Source: Rhodospirillaceae bacterium (GTDB lineage Bacteria > Pseudomonadota > Alphaproteobacteria > Rhodospirillales > Casp-alpha2). Taken from it: a stretch of DNA of 44,797 nt. Shown in pieces: positions 40,740 through 44,797 of the stretch. The notes beneath the pieces were generated by a model. It ran no database searches and had not been told where the DNA came from. It saw nothing but the letters and a program-made list of their open reading frames with translations. Within the stretch, counting starts at the first letter, position 1; the number at the start of each line of letters is the position of its first letter. Made by a program: the position numbers and the translations under genes. The stretch lies in contig PALN01000071.1 of NCBI GenBank assembly GCA_002706405.1, forward strand, positions 1 through 44,797. The letters run 5' to 3'.

Positions 40740-41735
40740 ATGACCGACGGCGCCCCCACCCTGCAGGTCGACAACCTGGAAACCCATTTCTTTACCAAGG
40801 ACGGCGTGGCCAAGGCCGTGGACGGCGTCAGCTTCACGGTCAACCGCGGCGAGATCATGGGCCTGGTCGGCGAGTCCGGATCGGGCAAGTCGGTGACCGG
40901 GTTCTCGATCCTGGGCCTGGTCGATCCGCCGGGCCGTGTGGTCGGCGGGCGGGTCCTGTTTCAGGGCACGGACCTCTTGACCCTGGATCCGGAAGGCCTG
41001 CGCCAGCTGCGCGGCAACCGCATCGCCATGATCTTCCAGGATCCGATGATGACGCTCAATCCGGTCCTGCGGGTCGATACCCAGATGATCGAAACCGTGC
41101 GCGCCCACGATTCCTCGGTCTCTGCGGACGATGCCCGCGCCCGCGCCCGCGACGCCCTCGGTCAGGTCGGCATTCCCAGCCCGGACGAGCGGCTCAAGGC
41201 CTATCCCCATCAGTTTTCCGGCGGCATGCGCCAGCGCGTGGCGATCGCCATCGCATTGTTGAACAAGCCGGACCTGATCATCGCGGACGAGCCGACGACG
41301 GCGCTCGACGTTACCATCCAGGGACAGATTCTGTACGAGGCGCAGAAGCTGTGCCGCGAAACGGGCACGGCGCTGATCTGGATCACCCACGACCTTGCGG
41401 TGATCGCCGGCCTGGCCGACCAGATCAGCGTCATGTACGCCGGGCGCATTGTGGAGCAGGGCATGCTGGATGAGGTCCTCGACCGGCCCGCCCATCCCTA
41501 CACGCAAGGCCTGCTGGGATCGGTTCCCGGGCATAACACGCGGGGCAAGCGGCTCTACCAGATCCCGGGCATGACGCCGTCGCTTCTGAACCTGCCCAAG
41601 GGCTGCGCCTTCAAGGAACGCTGCCCCCATGTCGACCTGGCGTGTGAGGCGGCGCCGGAAATCACCCATCCCTTGCCCGGCCGGGCGGTGCGGTGCGTCC
41701 ATCCGCAACTGAACGCGGGGGGGCGCGCATCATGA
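40740..41735 (+). CDS. ABC transporter ATP-binding protein (DppD/OppD type)
   Basis: A 331-residue ATPase. Walker [13 protein letters not shown]-loop [12 protein letters not shown], signature [14 protein letters not shown], Walker [15 protein letters not shown], and the C-terminal oligopeptide domain with [15 protein letters not shown], whose cysteines are used for an iron-sulfur centre in some members. It energises the permeases. ATG 40740 follows the previous stop by 17 bases, with purine-rich GGAGCGAG upstream. Its stop overlaps the next start. Confidence 0.95.
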   Translation: MTDGAPTLQVDNLETHFFTKDGVAKAVDGVSFTVNRGEIMGLVGESGSGKSVTGFSILGLVDPPGRVVGGRVLFQGTDLLTLDPEGLRQLRGNRIAMIFQDPMMTLNPVLRVDTQMIETVRAHDSSVSADDARARARDALGQVGIPSPDERLKAYPHQFSGGMRQRVAIAIALLNKPDLIIADEPTTALDVTIQGQILYEAQKLCRETGTALIWITHDLAVIAGLADQISVMYAGRIVEQGMLDEVLDRPAHPYTQGLLGSVPGHNTRGKRLYQIPGMTPSLLNLPKGCAFKERCPHVDLACEAAPEITHPLPGRAVRCVHPQLNAGGRAS

Positions 41736-42727
41736 CCGCGATTTTGGAACTGACGGACGTCACCAAGAACTTCGTGAAGCATCTGGATGCGGCGGCCAAG
41801 CTGGCGCGTTATCTGGGCGCCAACGTCAAGGAAGAGGTCGTTCATGCCGTCGATGGCGTGTCCCTGAAGATCGCCAAGGGCGAGGTCGTCGGCCTGGTCG
41901 GCGAGTCGGGTTGCGGCAAGTCGACGTTGGGGCGCATGGTCGCCGGCATCCTCGAGCCGACGTCGGGCGCGATCCACTACAAGGGCGATCTGGTGTCGGC
42001 CATGGACAAGGACGCCGGCGACAAGACCGCGCTCGCCATTCAGATGATCTTTCAAGATCCCTTCGCCAGCCTGAACCCGCGCATGCGGGTCCAGGACATC
42101 ATCGGCGAGGCCCCCGTGCGCCACGGCATCGTCACCAAGGCCGAGATCGCCGATTACGTGGCCGAGGTCATGCAGCGGGTCGGGCTCGCGCCCGAATATC
42201 GCCGGCGCTACCCGCATCAGTTCTCCGGCGGCCAGCGCCAACGCATCGGCATCGCCCGGGCCCTTGCCGTCAATCCGGAATTCCTGGTCTGCGACGAGGC
42301 CATCGCGGCGCTCGACGTGTCCATCCAGGCCCAGGTCATCAACCTGTTCATGGACCTGCGCGAAGACCTGGACCTGACCTATCTGTTCATCAGCCACGAC
42401 CTGTCGGTGGTCGAGCATATCTCCGATCGGGTCGTCATCATGTACCTGGGCCGGGTGGTCGAGACGGCGTCGACGGACGACATTTTCGCCAGCCCCAATC
42501 ACCCCTATACCCAGGCCCTGTTGAACGAAGTGCCGCGCCTCGACATTCGCGGGCTCGACTATCAGCCGATCTCGGGGGAAATCCCGTCGCCGCTCGACCC
42601 GCCCCCGGGGTGTCATTTCCATCCCCGCTGCCCGCACGCCACGGCGCGCTGCCGCGAAGAGCGGCCCGTTCTGCGCGAAATCGCCCCCGGCCGCATCTCC
42701 GCCTGCCATTTGAACGACGGCCAATGA
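41732..42727 (+). CDS. ABC transporter ATP-binding protein (DppF/OppF type)
   Basis: A 331-residue ATPase. Walker [12 protein letters not shown], signature [15 protein letters not shown], Walker [14 protein letters not shown], and the peptide-ABC C-terminal cysteine block [15 protein letters not shown]. Walker B reads DEAIAALD rather than the usual DEPTSALD, a mild variant that still keeps the catalytic acids. A 12-residue insertion around [13 protein letters not shown] separates the first strands. ATG 41732 overlaps the DppD stop (ATGA). It forms a heterodimer with DppD. Confidence 0.94.
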   Translation: MTAILELTDVTKNFVKHLDAAAKLARYLGANVKEEVVHAVDGVSLKIAKGEVVGLVGESGCGKSTLGRMVAGILEPTSGAIHYKGDLVSAMDKDAGDKTALAIQMIFQDPFASLNPRMRVQDIIGEAPVRHGIVTKAEIADYVAEVMQRVGLAPEYRRRYPHQFSGGQRQRIGIARALAVNPEFLVCDEAIAALDVSIQAQVINLFMDLREDLDLTYLFISHDLSVVEHISDRVVIMYLGRVVETASTDDIFASPNHPYTQALLNEVPRLDIRGLDYQPISGEIPSPLDPPPGCHFHPRCPHATARCREERPVLREIAPGRISACHLNDGQ

Positions 42728-43608
42728 CGGCGATCACCGATCTGGACGTTGCCGGCGTGCTGCATCTGCGGGCGGCGGTGGCGCCGGCCGTCCCCCTGGT
42801 GTTCGATTCTCCCCATAGCGGATCCATCTATCCCGAAGACTTCCGCCCCGCCGTGGCCATCGACGCGTTGCGCCCGGCCGAGGATTCCTTCGTCGATGAA
42901 TTGTACGACGCGGCCCCCGACATGGGCGCCTCCCTGCTGACGGCCCTGTTCCCCCGGCTTTACGTCGATCCCAACCGCAACGAGACGGACATGGACCCGG
43001 CCCATGTCGACGGTCCCTGGGACGGCCCGCCGCTGCGGCCGGGACCGAAGGCCAAGCTCGGCCAGGGTCTGGTCTGGATGCGCCGTCCGCCGGGCCTGCC
43101 GGTCTATGACGGCAAGATCACCGCCGCCGATCTGCGGTCCCGGATCGAGACCTATCACCGGCCCTACCACGCGGCGCTGCGGCGCATGCTGGACGGAACG
43201 GCGGCACGGTTCGGCGGCTATTATCACGTCAACTGCCATTCCATGCCGGCCGTGGCGACGGCCATGTCGGCGGAGCCGGAAGGGACCCTGCGCCCCGATT
43301 TCGTGCTCGGCACGCGCGACGGTACGACGACCGGCCCGGCCCTGACCGATTGTGTCCGGTCCTACCTGTCCGGCCGGGGCTACGACGTGCGGGTCGATCA
43401 TTGGTACAAGGGGGTGGAAATCGTGCGCCTGGCGGGCGACCCGGCGCGGGGGCGCCACAGTCTGCAGATCGAGATCAACCGGCGCCTTTATATGGACGAG
43501 GAACGGATCGCCAAGTCCGCCGGCTACGCTGACATGAAGGCGACGATCACCGGCCTGATCGCGGAATTGCGCCGGTTTGCCGCCGCCGCGGCCCCTGGAC
43601 CAAAGTAA
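42724..43608 (+). CDS. N-formylglutamate amidohydrolase family protein
   Basis: A 294-residue enzyme of the HutG-like N-formylglutamate amidohydrolase family. Typical blocks: VFDSPHSGSIYP near the start, EDSFVDELYD, RLYVDPNRNETDMDP, and YHVNCHSMPAV, which together supply the metal and substrate site. It would hydrolyse N-formyl or N-acyl amino acids. ATG 42724 overlaps the DppF stop by four bases, so it is translationally coupled to the importer. Together with the divergent M14 deacylase, this suggests that the importer brings in acylated amino acids or peptides that are then deacylated; that is inference. Confidence 0.87.
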   Translation: MTAITDLDVAGVLHLRAAVAPAVPLVFDSPHSGSIYPEDFRPAVAIDALRPAEDSFVDELYDAAPDMGASLLTALFPRLYVDPNRNETDMDPAHVDGPWDGPPLRPGPKAKLGQGLVWMRRPPGLPVYDGKITAADLRSRIETYHRPYHAALRRMLDGTAARFGGYYHVNCHSMPAVATAMSAEPEGTLRPDFVLGTRDGTTTGPALTDCVRSYLSGRGYDVRVDHWYKGVEIVRLAGDPARGRHSLQIEINRRLYMDEERIAKSAGYADMKATITGLIAELRRFAAAAAPGPK

Positions 43609-43664
43609 GCGATGAAAAATACGGCCGGGCCTGTAAAATCGGCGCGGACGATCTGGGAGCGATC

Positions 43665-43715
43665 ATGACAATAAACTCCGTGAACCGCCCCATGGCCGCC
43701 GGCCCTGCGGCATGA
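43665..43715 (+). CDS. Short leader ORF of 16 codons, coupled to sensor gene
   Basis: ATG at 43665 has GGGAG five bases upstream, the best ribosome site in this stretch. The ORF encodes MTINSVNRPMAAGPAA and stops at TGA 43713-43715, so its stop overlaps the ATG of the next gene (43712) as ATGA. The sensor ATG has no ribosome site of its own, so ribosomes finishing this ORF would restart there. The peptide is not recognised. It may act only for coupling or as a regulatory leader. Too short for family evidence. Confidence 0.45.
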   Translation: MTINSVNRPMAAGPAA

Positions 43716-44797
43716 AGGCACCGACCCGCCATTTACTGGCCGCGACGTTCCTTGGGCTCACCTTGGGCGCGGTGTTGGTTTTCGCTTCGCATGTCGTCTA
43801 TCAGCGCCAGATCGAAGGGGCCCGGGAAGCCACGGCCCGGCGGTCGCAACAGGCCGCCTATCAGATCGAACTCCTGACCGATGCCCGCCTCGGCGTCGGC
43901 CGATACCTTCGGGAACTCTGGGCCGACGGCGGCATATCGACCGAACAGCAGTTTCGACATCATGCCAAGGCCCTGCTCGACACCTATGCGGGCATTCGCT
44001 TCATCGCGCGGCTCGACGCCGACGGACGGTTTATCTGGATCGCGCCGGAAGACGGTCACGCGGACCTGATCGGGCGCAGCCTGCGGGACGATCCGGGGGT
44101 GCGCGAAACCTACGATTACGTGTCCGGCCAAGGTGTTGCGGCATCCAGTCCGCCTTATGAGTTCATCGGCGGCGGCACCGGGTTCGCGAACCTTTCGCCG
44201 CTCAACAGGGACGGCCGGCGGGTCGGTTACGTCAACGTGGCGTTCGCGACGGCGCCGATCATCGAGCGCGCCCTGGGCGAAGGCATCAAGGCGCGCTTTC
44301 AGGTCGAAGTTCATTACGGCGGCCGGCTGATTCATGCCACCGGCGTTGCCGCCACCCAGGCGACCGCCGACATATCCGCCGCCACGGACGTCCGCGTGCT
44401 GGGCCGCAGGTGGACGGTGACCCTGCGGCCGTCGGCAACGGCGCTGGCGAGCCAGGTCGGCAACGCCCATATCGCCGTATTGGTGGTGGGTCTGCCGGCG
44501 GCGTTTCTCATATCGTTGTTGGCGGGGATGTTCCTGTCGCGTCACGAAGCGCTGCGTGCCAGCGAGGCCATGGCGGCGGCCTTGATCGAGAACGTGCCGT
44601 CGTCGCTCAACATCAAGGACCTGTCGGGGCGCTATCTGCGGGTCAACCGCACGTTTTGCGAATGGGCCCAGCGGCCGCTGTCCGAAATCATCGGCCGGAC
44701 CGAGAACGAGGTTCACGGCGATCGCGAGGGGACATCGGACTTCATCCGGGATCAGGAAGCCGATGTCTACGATCAGGGGGCTCCCATCTATCGGGAA
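43712..44797 (+). CDS. Membrane sensor protein with periplasmic domain and PAS, truncated by right edge
   Basis: 362 residues are visible and the frame is open to the edge. A first span lies at about 8-27 (LLAATFLGLTLGAVLVFASH), a periplasmic CHASE-like domain follows (about 30-245, with YAGIRFIARLDADGRFIWI, then NLSPLNRDGRRVGYVNVAF), and a second span lies near 252-275 (VLVVGLPAAFLISLLAGMFL). After that comes a PAS domain, beginning ALIENVPSSLNIKDLSGRYLRVNRTF and DIIGRT-type SEIIGRTENEV. Such an arrangement usually leads to a histidine kinase, GGDEF or EAL output, lost here. ATG 43712 overlaps the leader ORF stop. Ligand unknown. Confidence 0.82.
   Translation, partial: MKAPTRHLLAATFLGLTLGAVLVFASHVVYQRQIEGAREATARRSQQAAYQIELLTDARLGVGRYLRELWADGGISTEQQFRHHAKALLDTYAGIRFIARLDADGRFIWIAPEDGHADLIGRSLRDDPGVRETYDYVSGQGVAASSPPYEFIGGGTGFANLSPLNRDGRRVGYVNVAFATAPIIERALGEGIKARFQVEVHYGGRLIHATGVAATQATADISAATDVRVLGRRWTVTLRPSATALASQVGNAHIAVLVVGLPAAFLISLLAGMFLSRHEALRASEAMAAALIENVPSSLNIKDLSGRYLRVNRTFCEWAQRPLSEIIGRTENEVHGDREGTSDFIRDQEADVYDQGAPIYRE

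Overview
The window is high-GC bacterial chromosome, well over 60 % GC by eye, densely coded, with AT-rich patches only between genes. The block nrnC-kdsD-lptC-lptA-lptB-rpoN-hpf-ptsN, an Hsp20 gene followed by two DUF1150 genes, an NDUFA9-like gene and NrnC instead of oligoribonuclease all point to an alphaproteobacterium. A Rhodospirillales-like lineage is my best guess, by inference only. No phage, insertion sequence, integron or CRISPR array is visible.

Layout. (1) 1-1166, minus strand: a truncated protein with an RNA polymerase alpha-CTD-like domain, running off the left edge. (2) 1546-6052, plus: a metabolic run of 3-hydroxyisobutyrate dehydrogenase, peroxiredoxin, metallo-beta-lactamase-fold protein, MetE-like protein and NADP-dependent oxidoreductase. 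(3) 6061-10277, minus: nitrilase, fused TRAP permease and TAXI-type binding protein, divergent from a LysR regulator (10462-11373). (4) 11402-14713, minus: an exported protein, the ergothioneine genes egtD and egtB, and a small membrane protein. (5) 14962-21975, plus: a secreted AMIN-like protein, then a pilus-like secretion cluster of three DUF4402-type exported proteins, a PapD-like chaperone and a large usher-like outer-membrane protein, preceded by a good sigma-54 (-24/-12) promoter candidate. (6) 22097-26868: RraA-like protein, PLP-dependent desulfhydrase-type enzyme, leucyl aminopeptidase, MarR regulator and a convergent NDUFA9-like gene. (7) 27192-34459: tRNA-Leu(CAG), nrnC, then LPS synthesis and export (kdsD, lptC, lptA, lptB), sigma-54 (rpoN), hibernation factor (hpf) and PTS IIA-Ntr (ptsN), closed by a strong terminator. 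(8) 34635-36993, minus: two paralogous DUF1150 genes and hsp20, whose leader looks like a ROSE-type RNA thermometer, then an M14 aspartoacylase-like gene. (9) 37160-43608, plus: a complete oligopeptide/dipeptide ABC importer, tightly overlapped, ending in an N-formylglutamate amidohydrolase-like gene. (10) 43665-44797: a 16-codon leader ORF coupled by ATGA to a membrane sensor protein that runs off the right edge.

How it fits together. The nitrilase and TRAP genes form a substrate-uptake-and-conversion unit under a LysR regulator. The rpoN gene in the window supplies the sigma factor that the DUF4402 cluster promoter would need. The lpt and kds genes supply Kdo and the LPS transport bridge, and the usher-like protein would work in the same envelope. 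The points most worth a second look are the DUF4402/chaperone/usher-like cluster with its sigma-54 site, the alpha-CTD-bearing edge protein, the hsp20 leader and the leader ORF ahead of the sensor.
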